A stretch of DNA of 64,000 nt from Rhabditoides inermis (lineage: Eukaryota > Nematoda > Chromadorea > Rhabditida > Rhabditidae), in contig CAWZYM010000112.1 in the NCBI GenBank assembly GCA_963966185.1, positions 221,777-285,776 on the forward strand. The letters run 5' to 3'. The notes under the pieces are model-generated. The model was not told the origin of the DNA and made no database searches. It was given only the letters and a program-made list of their open reading frames with translations. This document shows, piece by piece, positions 48,098-62,772 of this stretch; positions within the stretch are counted from its first letter, which is position 1, and each line of letters starts with the position of its first letter. The position numbers and the translations under genes are program-made.

Positions 48098-49092
48098 TCC
48101 CCCCACTCTCCCCCACCCCACCGACATGGCATGGCCGGGTGACGCACCAAAGATGACGGTTCCACCTCCCTCTCACTCTCTCTTGTTTCTGTAAATACCG
48201 TCTGTCCCACTCTCTCCTCTCCGATACTTGCATATTGAGTCACTATGTTCCATTGTCCGAGGAAGCGTTTCATGTCTGCAGGAAGTCTACTCTCTCTAGG
48301 TACGGTAGCCATTTCTCACTCTCTATCTATCTACTTTTCTATTTCGTGGTCAGAGACTATTCTATTGTATGTATCCGTGCATTGTGTTTTGGCTTTGAAG
48401 TACCGCGACACTGACGTATTTCTGAAATCTATTCATAATAGAGCTGCTCTTTATCTGCACGAATATTGTGAGATTGAACGATCTTCTATATTGGATTCGC
48501 CTTGTCCCCTACATACGAAATGTGCGACACACACACATTTGTATTTATACATTTTGCGCATGTATTAATAAATACGTTTATCTATTGATTGTGCTATTGT
48601 CTTTTTGTAGTCAGTCTTAGTGTTAAAGTTTAAAAAAAAACTTTGCGGTCTCTCTTTTTTGAAAAAAAAAACATGCGAAGCAGAGCAACACGATTGTATG
48701 CCCTGCTGTTCCCCATCCCAACCCAATTCAATCCATCATTACAACCAGCGCGGCAGCGCTGGTTGGTTTGTGTTAACCCTAGTCGCGCGCTAGAATCGGC
48801 AAAAGGCGATTGAACGAAAGGTTCCTTAGAATCTTTACGAGAACAATGTGATGCTGATAGATGTTATCAGGATGTTAGAAAATGGTTAAGTTTCGATTTT
48901 GGTAACGCTAGCTGTTGTAGGAAGCGAGATACGCGCGCGCGCCCCCTGAGGGGCAGGCAATCCCCCGTGTACGGAACGTTTTCTAGGGGGGGGGGGGGGG
49001 GGGTGGCGCGCACCGGCTGCCCCCAGCAGACAGGAGGTGCACAATCCGCACTGCCTGTGGATTGCACTGATATCGTTTAGATCGCGTGCTGT

Positions 49093-49180
49093 GCCATGCG
49101 CACAGTAGTGTTGTGGTTAGCGATTGCGCCCGTTGAGACACATGGCTCGAGTTCGGTTCCGGCTGGCGGCAAACCTTTTG
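49093..49180 (+). repeat. tRNA-derived (SINE-like) segment
   Basis: GTGTTGTGGTTAGCGATTG fits a tRNA D-arm and pol III A box, and GAGTTCGGTTCCGGCTGG about 40 bases later fits a B box and T-arm. The acceptor stem ends do not pair well, so this is more likely a SINE head or a decayed tRNA than a working gene. Confidence 0.5.
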
Positions 49181-49347
49181 TAATATATGATTTTACATAG
49201 AAATGACATTGGAATTGTAAATTTTCCCATCAGTTATACAATTTTGGACTCAACAAGGTGGGTGAACTGTTGGATTTCTTTTAAAAAATGTTTTGTGGTT
49301 CATGTTAATGTAGATAGATTTATATGAAATCCAATAAAAGTACATTC

Positions 49348-49648
49348 ATTATCTTTTAAAAGGACTTCCGTAAGAGAAGAGTTTGTGTTACTCAACGTAA
49401 TGCAACAAAAGCTCATGCATTTTATCAATCGAAATAGTACACAAACCTGCTCCAATAGTTCAACAAGTTATATATAATGATCGGATACCGAAATCAATTT
49501 CCCGACATACAACATTTGCTCGCATTAGTTTTTATTGCAGAAAGAGCAGGTTTGTTCACTATTTCGATTGATAAAATGCATGAGCTTTTGTTGCATTACG
49601 TTGAGTAACACAAACTCTTCTCTTACGGAAGTCCTTTTAAAAGATAAT
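49348..49648. repeat. Long palindrome with 105-bp arms
   Basis: Left arm 49348-49452 is the reverse complement of right arm 49544-49648. Only a small GTAC/TTCA-type difference near the inner end was found by eye. The loop is 91 bases. Arms begin and end in ATTATCTTTTAAAAGGAC. It may be a MITE or foldback element, and its transcript would form a long double-stranded hairpin. Confidence 0.9.
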
Positions 49649-51528
49649 TCTTCCTATAGTCTTTTCTCCTTATCCCCAATGTGAACAGTGGCATACATGA
49701 AACCCTAATCAGTAGTCTAATCGATTTCTATATGGCTGTGTTATCTATCGTCGTGAAATTTGCAAAACTGCAAATTGCAAGATAGCGTTTACGAGCACTA
49801 ATCTCTGCTGGCAGCTTGGAATCACTTCAGCTAGGTACCCCAAGCTGGCTCTCTCGCGTGGTTTTGCCCGATTTCACTCTTTCAATCCGCGCGCGCACAA
49901 TTCTCAATCAAATCGCACGAAACTTTCAGGAAATAATTTTTTCAACATAGCGCATATCATGGTACCAAAATTGTACACATTGATTAAGTGATAAAATTTG
50001 ATAAGGCCTGTGATATGCGCTATTGGTCGTACAAAGCTGCGCATATGCTTAAACTGACGAGAATGACGAGATCTGCTATATGACATATCAACCATTATCG
50101 TATCAATATGCGCTCTATATGAAACCATCTAGTTTATGCAAAAACGCAATGCTGATCGCGGTTTCACTCGCTTTCCCACGCTGTGCCCGCACTCTCCCTC
50201 GCGCCCTCCGCGATAAGTGCACTCTCTCCGCTCTCTCTCACTCGCAGGAGACAGGGCGATACGCGTCAAAACAGGCGCCAAAACAGCAGGCCGGGGTGTG
50301 CACACACATCCCGGAAACAATCACTGATATTCTGATCATACTATGGTGATATGATCATGGGCAAGATATGGAAACCACTATTTGAAACACGCTCTTTAAT
50401 TTGCACTACAGTAGAGCTTCCTATAACGTCAGGAATGTGCAAACACCGAACTTGTACAAACTTGTTGCAAATAGTCTGAATCGTTTACTAGTAACATGTG
50501 GTTGCAGCGGCACTAGACAACTTCCCATGAAAATGTGTTTCGACTGATGTGCACAAAAAGTTTCACAGAAATGCTGCAAATTGTTCCCCAGCCTCAGAAT
50601 CGTATCGTCCTATCAGTGATTAGAAGCGGCCGGTGATATTTGTTCATGAACAATAACTTTCATTCATGTTACAAGCCCCCTTGCCGTTTCGCATTTGGCT
50701 GGCTGCATCCGTGACAGTCCGCTCTGCGCCTCTGCCGCGTGGACATTCCCGTGCAGAGAAACACTCTCTCGCGCTCTTTTGCGTCTGTGCCTCCTCTGTG
50801 AGAGAGCGCGATTCGGCCCCGCCGGCTCTCTTTTCGGCGATTTCAGGCGAAATGCGCTGATTTTTTGTTAGCGGAGTTTGTGGAATTGTGAGAAACTTTG
50901 AGAGATAACCCCCAACAAAGTATACATTTCTCAGCTAGTCACGTCGAGATCTTCAAAACTAGCCCGGTCTCATCACTCAATTCCAATTTTGAAAAATCGG
51001 CTTGGGGCCCCTAACTTCAGCAACTTCATTTCTGCTACACATATTTCGCTATTACTTTCTCCTATAAGCTCACTCCAAGTGATAAAGAATATTTTACAGT
51101 CACAGTCTTGTCCGCCTAGTTTTTATTTCATTGTTTCATTCAGTTTCCAACGCACACATAAATATCAAATATCGGAATATTGTAGAATGTGACCCGTTTC
51201 GTCTACAAACAGTCTACTGCGTACCGAGACGCCACAACATTTTTCACATCTTCGGTTCTTCGGTGCGGGAATCCCCACTCACGGGCGCAGAGTGTTCTAC
51301 AAGGGATGCCCCTTCTCTCCAACTCGCCCTGTTGCTTCTTGCATCTGCTTAGCTTCGTCCGTATTCTTTGTCGAGAACATTGCGTTGATTTTTTCTCGAA
51401 TACACCATATCATAGTTACCCTATATGTACCTGTTATTCCGGTAATATCGATTAAATCACGTTTTTTTTGTTTCACTTACTTGACTCGGATCGAGTTTTG
51501 CTAGTCTAGCTGACTACTTTCCCGGAAG

Positions 51529-51561
51529 TAGACATGAGAGAGCACTTCTCTCTCATGTCTA
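51529..51561. repeat. Perfect hairpin, 14-bp arms
   Basis: TAGACATGAGAGAG, then the loop CACTT, then CTCTCTCATGTCTA. It is perfect over both arms, in a stretch without genes, and sits next to GA/CT-type sequence. Confidence 0.75.
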
Positions 51562-52172
51562 GGCATATGTTACTTCGTATGAGATCGATTTCACACATAG
51601 ATTCGAACCTACTTGTTATAGAAACAATAAACAATTTGAACAGACATTAATTATTCTTGATTGTTCATTGTTCATGCGATCGCTTGGCCTGTAGAGTAGA
51701 ATCGAATATTTCTTGATGAGGAATAGGAGTAAAGCTATCAAAGGATGAAAGCCAGTTCCACTCTTACTCTGATATGTACATGAAACGTATGTGGTCAATT
51801 TGTCGTGTAGTGTCTCCCTGCCTCACGCGTGGTTTGCAGTATTTCACGACTCGCCATAATCAGAGCGTTATCTTAACAGATTCCTCTCATTTCTCTGCCA
51901 GCGCGCGGTCGCGTGCCTACCCCTGTTATCCCTCCGATCCCTGAACAATGCTCTGCGGCGGAGGACACTGACCGGACCGGTATTCGATTTTGCTGCTTTC
52001 TACATCTACGGTATTGAATTGAATCACTGAATGCATCACTTTCACTGAATAGTATCCATAATAGCATAGCTTTTTTCATAATTATAATTACACATTTTCA
52101 TAATTATAATTACATTTTTGTACATTCGTGAACATTTGTACAGAACTTTGAGCAAGTTTCGGTCGCTGGCGG

Positions 52173-53127
52173 CTACAATTGCATGGTTTTGATGGGCACT
52201 ATGGGTCTTGTGCTTGTTGCTTTTTTAGCCGGCACTCTTGGCGTCTTCGTGGGCAGAAGACCCAGCTCGTAGTCGTTTCGGTACTGTTGCACCATGATGA
52301 AAGCGAATACCTGGAATTATTGACTGATTGATTAATTATTTGATACAGATTGATCAATGTACCTGCCAGATCTGTGCTGGCACGCATCCGCATATCATTC
52401 CGATGAACAGACCGGACGCTGAAATCAACGATTTTTAAACAAATTTTGAAATTATGTATTATGAGATATTTGTGTGAATTACTCACGAAATAGACACCAG
52501 CTCTCCCAGCTTTGGTAGTGAGGTCCGCGGCACTTTCCGCTGAAAGAATACGGTATGAAAATACAAAGCACAAAGCACAAAACACACCTGGACACGTACA
52601 CATAGCCCCAGATGTCGAAGCAGACGACAATCACACACATGATGATCATCGGGGCCTGAAATCAATCGATAATAGATCAATAATCATGGGCGAGAGAGAG
52701 AGTTTCCTACCATATACAGTTGGAACACTCCCGTGCCCCATCGCTTATTCCTCGTGACCGAGTGATAGAGGAACGCGTGCGCTATCAGGGCGAGAAGAAA
52801 GGCGGTGATCTGAATATTATGGAATTATGGTACGCACTACTATTGACGAATAATTCAGAATGACATTTACGTTTTGCAACCACACTCAAAAAGAGAGAGA
52901 AACGGGATAGGAGAGAGAGGGAGAGAGAGGAGGGAGATAAAGAGTACACATTTGCTAAATTATATGAAAAAGAAAGACTCACAGCACAGGGTAGATAGGC
53001 AGCGGAGAAGCACACCCATCCCTCAGGAATGAGACCGAATATCGAAATGAAGATGCAGATTTTCTAAAGTTATTTATGTTGTGTGTTTAGTAAGCCAAGC
53101 ACTGACCTTGGTTGTTCGAGGCTCCAT
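52173..53127 (-). CDS. Four-helix membrane protein, tandem paralogue A, 171 aa
   Basis: Seven exons in transcript order: 53127-53107, 53063-52983, 52809-52711, 52655-52588, 52539-52487, 52418-52363, 52310-52173; 172 codons. Hydrophobic segments: KICIFISIFGLIPEGWVCF, ITAFLLALIAHAFLY, APMIIMCVIVVCF and ASGLFIGMICGCV-type. A short extracellular or luminal loop (SGKCRGPHYQSWESWC) holds two Cys, and the C-tail is basic. The start lies behind a TTCCCAAG acceptor. Paralogue B next door has the same intron phases and the same KIC..S..G..P.GW.CFS motif. I do not recognise the family; it looks like a small tetraspan protein, possibly lineage-specific. Confidence 0.75.
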
Positions 53128-53259
53128 CTTGGGAAAAGAGGTTCATAGTTCACTGAACTCGTTGCTTTTATACTGTCGAATTGACGTCAGTAAGTGGGAG
53201 AAGTGTGAGAAAAGTTGATCTCTCAGAGAGTACGCAGAGAACAGTACTTTCATGAATAG

Positions 53260-53298
<39 letters not shown>

Positions 53299-53714
53299 CA
53301 GTCTAGAACCACAATGCTCCCGCCTACTCGCCTCGCGCATTTGTGTGTTGTGTTTTGCGGACCACGAGACTACACCCACTGGGCAAATAGGTACGGGTCC
53401 GCGACAAATTTTGGATTTTGCACCCACACCCGGAAAGAGAGAGAGAGAGAAACACGTGTATCTGTGGTCAACGAGAGACAAATATTTATCGCAAACAGAG
53501 AAGTGAGAACTCGTGTCTCGTGTGTGTGGGAGTGTGGGAGAATGAGGGGCCGACTGACGCGCGGGGCATTCTCCCAACCTTCCATGCCTGTCAGCGACGT
53601 CTGAAAAGGAACCTGGTAAGCCCGACGGCGGAACATATGGAATAAGACACATGTGATATGTGAACTGTGAACCATAAAGAAGAAAATACTGCACAAATAC
53701 TTCATTGTTATATA

Positions 53715-53879
53715 CTCTGCGCCAGAGCGATAGATTTCGATCTACCTCCCTTGCAGTTCGAAATACGGTGCCATAACCGTCTGTCTCTCTTGTTTTGCGC
53801 ACTACTGCCGAGAGCTGACTCTCCGTCTTTCTCTGATCTACCCCACCGCGACCAACTTATTGCGAGCATAGAACTATAT
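53715..53879. repeat. Dispersed 163-bp repeat, copy 2
   Basis: Second copy of the repeat at 16827-16988, in the same orientation, lying between the two four-helix paralogues. The middle hairpin and the ends are preserved. Confidence 0.85.
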
Positions 53880-53933
53880 AATGAATGAAATTTGATATAC
53901 AGAAAAAAGGTTTAACTTAACAAAATAAAGCAC

Positions 53934-55076
53934 TCACATCTGCAGTTTGAGTTGGTGTCTGTACTTGTTGATTGTCCAGAATGCTATCATGTTGTACAGA
54001 TCGCACACTACTGACCCGGCTATCATCGCGATGTACATACCGGCGGCTGGAAAAGAATACTGTACGCATAAATTTGTATATTTTTGTTTGTCACTTGGAA
54101 TCAAATTCAAACTGTACTTAACGCTTCCTAGTTGACAAGAAAACAAGATTTCGAACAAGAGACAAGAATGCGCACTTTTTCGTACGTAATATGGACTTTC
54201 GAGTCATAATTTTTGAACAAAATATGTAACCCACAATAGTCGCACCAGCTGTCGTCGGCGTTTGGTGGACACTTGTGATCGCGGGAGACAAATACCTGGA
54301 TAGGAATAGGCAAATTATGAATATGACTGATTGTGGCTTTGCGGCTTATTGATAATCAAATTAACATTTTCATGAGCTTTTTTCAGATCAGTAAATGTAA
54401 ATGGGGCGGATAGAGAAGAGGTAATGTTGATTACTTACCAGCGCCAAAATGTCGAATATGACGACAATTGCACACGCCACTATTAGAGTGCTCTGAAAAT
54501 GCAGATGATCGAAGCATACGTTTCAACTGCATAACAAAATGGTAACATCGAATGGAGTTTCCAATCTAATTGAGTCATCTTTCATATGTATTTGAGTAGA
54601 AAAAAAAGAAAAGAAAACTAGCCGCTAGCCAGAAGACACACCGCATTGTGTAATAAACCTAATTTAATTTAATTTTACCCACCGCGTATAACAAGTAGAG
54701 TGAAATGAGAGTGGTCTGCGGTCGTTTGACGCCTATGTAGAGAATGACGTGGAGAATGAAAGACACGACAAACGAAGCGATCTGGAAGTTTCGAGTTATT
54801 CATCGAAATGCGTACTTTCAGCCCGTTTTATCGGGGACAAGAGAGTAAGAAGAAACGAGAAAATATAAACAATAGCTTTTTTCGATCTTTCTCTCTCTCT
54901 CTTGACACTTACCTGCACTGGCAGATAGATCGTACTGAAGCAGATCCACCCAGCTGGCACGATACCCACAAGTGACAAGTAGGTGCAGATCTTCTGGAAA
55001 GCAATAACAATCAATAAATCAATAGTAATCAATCTACCTTATCGTCCCACGTCCGCAAATAGTTCATGGCACTCAT
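53934..55076 (-). CDS. Four-helix membrane protein, tandem paralogue B, 148 aa
   Basis: Six exons in transcript order: 55076-55038, 54993-54913, 54781-54683, 54492-54439, 54295-54235, 54046-53934; 149 codons. It aligns with paralogue A along its length: KICTYLSLVGIVPAGWICFS, a second helix, STLIVACAIVVIFDILALVF, the loop RDHKCPPNADDSWCDY, and a last helix AGMYIAMIAGSVVCDLYN. The two-Cys loop is kept although its length and residues differ. The C-terminus is shorter than in A. Separation is 806 bases, containing the dispersed repeat. Confidence 0.75.
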
Positions 55077-56225
55077 CGTCGGAAGGAAAGGGGAATGTAT
55101 AGAACTAATGAATGGAAAGAGTCGGTGGCTGTGGGTGAATCAGAGATTACGATCTCTAACCGCCGAGCGACGCGAATGCGTGTGTTCAAGTTGATGCCCC
55201 GGCTGACAAGACTGCCGCCAGAGAGAGAGATCGAGTGGATCGACCAACATAGAACACTAGACATTAAACAGACGGGTAATGTGCGCAAACTGCTGTCGAA
55301 ACACTGTGTGCACTTTACAACACCGCGGGCTGGGTTGAGATGTTCATTGTGGGCACAACTTTTGTGATTGTTTTGACTACGTTTGTCTATGACTACTGAC
55401 ACTGGGAGATTGTGATGTTACGATTGATCGAATCTCTCTGTGCCCAAAACAACAGTTTGCAGATGATGCAGATGAGATGAGAGATGGGTATGTGTGAGAA
55501 AAACTCGAAAAAACCTATCACCGATGTTATCTATTATCTTGTTCTTGTTTCTATCAATCTGCATATCATTTGCTTGTACCGTTGTATCTGTGATAATTTG
55601 TAAAAATGCTACAACCGTAAACATCTTTATGCAAACTGAAGAAGAGCGCCATCCCACATCCGCGTTCAGGTAAACACACACACACACACCCGATTTGCCA
55701 GTGACCTCTGCTAAGAGCCCCGGCATTGATCATACACCTTTACGACCTTTCATTGTTTGCTCACTCACAGCGGACCGCCATTGGCATACGTTTCTCATAC
55801 GTTCCTTTCATATCACCATTCATAATGTAATAAAGTGCTGTCTTATCGCTCTGACCGGCGCGCGCCCCGGCTTATTGATCTTTCATAGCAAAAGTATACG
55901 CACGCTCACTCTCTCACTCTGTTATTGTTGTTCCCTTGTCCCACCGGCTCGCGTTGTTTTCTACATAGAAACCGCGCTTCTTCGATCTACTTTTTTGCGA
56001 GGCTTTCTTTTGTCCTTCCGACGCATATGCAGACTCGTGAATCATATTCGAATGTGAGGCGTTAGCAATACATAGGCTAGGCAACCTTTCCTCGTTTAAT
56101 CGATTACGTAACAGGTAGAAGGGCATGGGGTGCTTTATATTATCGCTTTCACTATTTCGTTTTCGTGCACAATGTATGTGTGCTTCGTTACGGCCAAAAC
56201 CCCTTCCAACCTTTGACCTTTCTAG
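55077..56225. other. Divergent promoter region, paralogue B and carboxylesterase
   Basis: About 1.15 kb between divergent starts. A short CA repeat is at 55674-55689. CTTTCTAG lies directly before the esterase ATG at 56226. No other gene is recognised. Confidence 0.5.
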
Positions 56226-60971
<4,746 letters not shown>

Positions 60972-61109
60972 ATCGAGACCACCAACCCCCACCTGCGCAT
61001 CAGGGTCATCGAGGGGTTCCGATGACGTCACTTCGATTTCTTTTGATGACGTCACTTCGCTATGCGGCAACAATCTCTTTATGTCATGGGTATGAGTATC
61101 TCTAATTAA

Positions 61110-61115
61110 AATAAA
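61110..61115 (+). terminator. Poly(A) signal, carboxylesterase
   Basis: AATAAA lies 139 bases after the esterase stop and only about 95 bases before the end of the convergent transthyretin-like gene. Confidence 0.6.
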
Positions 61116-61209
61116 TGTGTTATTTGAATTGAATACGACTTGCAAATGATATCGAAATGATATGATTCAAATTTATGGAAAGTGTCAGTGATATATCATG
61201 GCTAGTATT

Positions 61210-61483
61210 CTAGCAGTCTAGCAGCAGCGTCTTTCCATTGTTCATCGTATGGATGTCTCCGTAGATGTCATTGTTCATTCTGAGGGCGCCGGTAGATGGG
61301 TAGCGAGTGGTACATTCCATACCCTGCAATTGGTGATTGGGTCCCGACACGAATGTTCGCGACCGCCCATTGAACTCACGAAGCAGTTGTGTGTGATTTT
61401 CAGGTACGGTTCGACCTCAAAGCACGATACGCCGTCGCGATGAAACCCCTAAGAATCTCTCTCTCTCTCTCTCTCTCTTTCTT

Positions 61484-61531
<48 letters not shown>

Positions 61532-61791
61532 CATGATCTTGAGATAGTATGTCTCGTTGTGTTTGAATCTGACGTCCATTACCTTCAGTTCATCATCATC
61601 ATCTGAAACACGAAAAATCTCGATTACATTCATCGAAATAGTTAACTCACTGAAGAACACTGGGTTGTCTTGTTCCTGAAACAAAAAAAATCGTTTTCGA
61701 AAAAGGAAGAAACCATACCCATAGCACGACACGAGCTTTGACTTGCATTCGCCAAGAGTTGTCCATGTTGGCGCATCCAATGTCTCCTAGA

Positions 61792-61829
<38 letters not shown>

Positions 61830-61930
61830 CCTCTCTCTCTCTCTCTCCCTCTATATCACCTTGAAGTGTTACAGAGTATTCACCCCACTCATAGCTCGCT
61901 GTCGCGGACGCGATGCAAACACATAAAAGA
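61210..61930 (-). CDS. Transthyretin-like (TTL) family protein, first exon unresolved
   Basis: Exons in transcript order: 61930-61860, 61786-61719, 61675-61651, 61602-61532, 61448-61380, 61323-61210. They run in one phase to TAG. The part before 61930 should add a short first exon (length 2 mod 3) with the start codon; I could not place it. The visible N-terminal part is the end of a signal peptide (LLCVCIASATA). The mature protein reads SVTLQGDIGCANM, VKARVVLWEQDN, the acidic NDDDELKVMD, then VEPYLKITHNCFGMEC, the usual TTL succession of beta strands with P-Y-L-x-I-x-H-x-C. TTL proteins are secreted and largely restricted to nematodes; known members act in apoptotic-cell recognition or host interaction. 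The 56-base intron at 61324-61379 decides the C-terminus. Confidence 0.8.
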
Positions 61931-62271
61931 CTAAGAGAATGAGTGTGTGACTACATAATAAATATGTACGAATACTTTGGAATTACTAGTAATTAATTAG
62001 AATCGATAATCAATCGATAACACCCAATTAACACAACCTGGGAAAGACGAAATTCTCCCGCCAGAAGAGATGGGCGGAGTCATCAAATGGCAATGCGACC
62101 ACAATTGACCGGGAATATTTGTCAATGCCGGAATCCGTATTATTTAAATCAGAATTGAACGGCATTGATGGTCCCGGACCGACTACATTCAAATACATGA
62201 CCGTAACCCATCCGGAGAGTATAAAAGCTCATCCGGGATGCAATCAAAACACTTATCCTCACTTATCCTAC
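61931..62271. other. Unassigned stretch upstream of the TTL gene
   Basis: AT-rich at 61950-62040. It may hold the missing TTL first exon. On the + strand a TATAAAAG box is at 62221, in a sequence with repeated ACTTATCC units (62251-62270). Confidence 0.4.
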
Positions 62272-62670
62272 TGTTAAGTTCCTGGTGACGCCATGCCAAC
62301 CATTCCCTTATCCTCCATGCGACGGTGGTAGAACGCCTCCCACTAGACTACTCCTTCCCAATCCCGCAATCAATAGAGTAAGCTACCTACTACCCTCTAA
62401 TGACTGGTTCCCCTACGACCGGATCCCCTCAACCCATTGATAGTACGCGTGCAGTAATGAAACGGGACAACGTAAATCACACAAGGTTTATTAGGGAAAA
62501 ATGGTGCGGCCGGAGAGCAGCCGCTCTCCGGGCGCGCCCCGGCGAGAAGACACTGTTATTGGGTACTCTCGGCCACGCCCCCGCGCGCTGGCCTCGACGC
62601 GCAAGCGCGTGCGCTTGACACGCCCCTCCTCCGATGAGCGGGCGGCCCGACCGCGCAGTACCATCCAACA
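62272..62670 (-). repeat. Candidate 3' LTR of the Ty3/gypsy element
   Basis: Read on the - strand, the stretch after the pol stop contains TGTTGGATGG (62670) as a possible LTR start, a poly(A) signal AATAAACC (about 62494) and several possible CA ends, the furthest being CTTAACA at 62272. The TGTT...AACA ends are what an LTR should have, but the matching 5' LTR is outside the window. Confidence 0.35.
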
Positions 62671-62772
62671 TACAAATAATGATAACATGAAATGAGCATT
62701 ATTATAATAGCGTCGAATAAGAGTACAAATTGTAGATCTCCAGAGGGGTGAGGTGGGTGGGGTAAATTACAA

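Larger units (their letters stand above)
48098..52172. other. Intergenic, FReD gene to four-helix paralogue A
   Basis: A poly(A) signal AATAAA for the FReD gene is at 48567. No protein gene is recognised. The stretch holds a G17-type run (about 48986-49002), a tRNA-like segment (about 49093-49180), a long palindrome (49348-49648), a perfect 14-bp-arm hairpin (51529-51561), and a short direct repeat of CATAATTATAATTACA (52076-52115). Confidence 0.55.

Noticed and set aside
61275..61448. Unspliced reading of the last TTL exons, ending at 61275
   Set aside because: It is open, but removing the 56-base GTGAGT...TTGCAG intron gives a C-terminus with the expected extra Cys (GMEC) and a normal stop at 61210.
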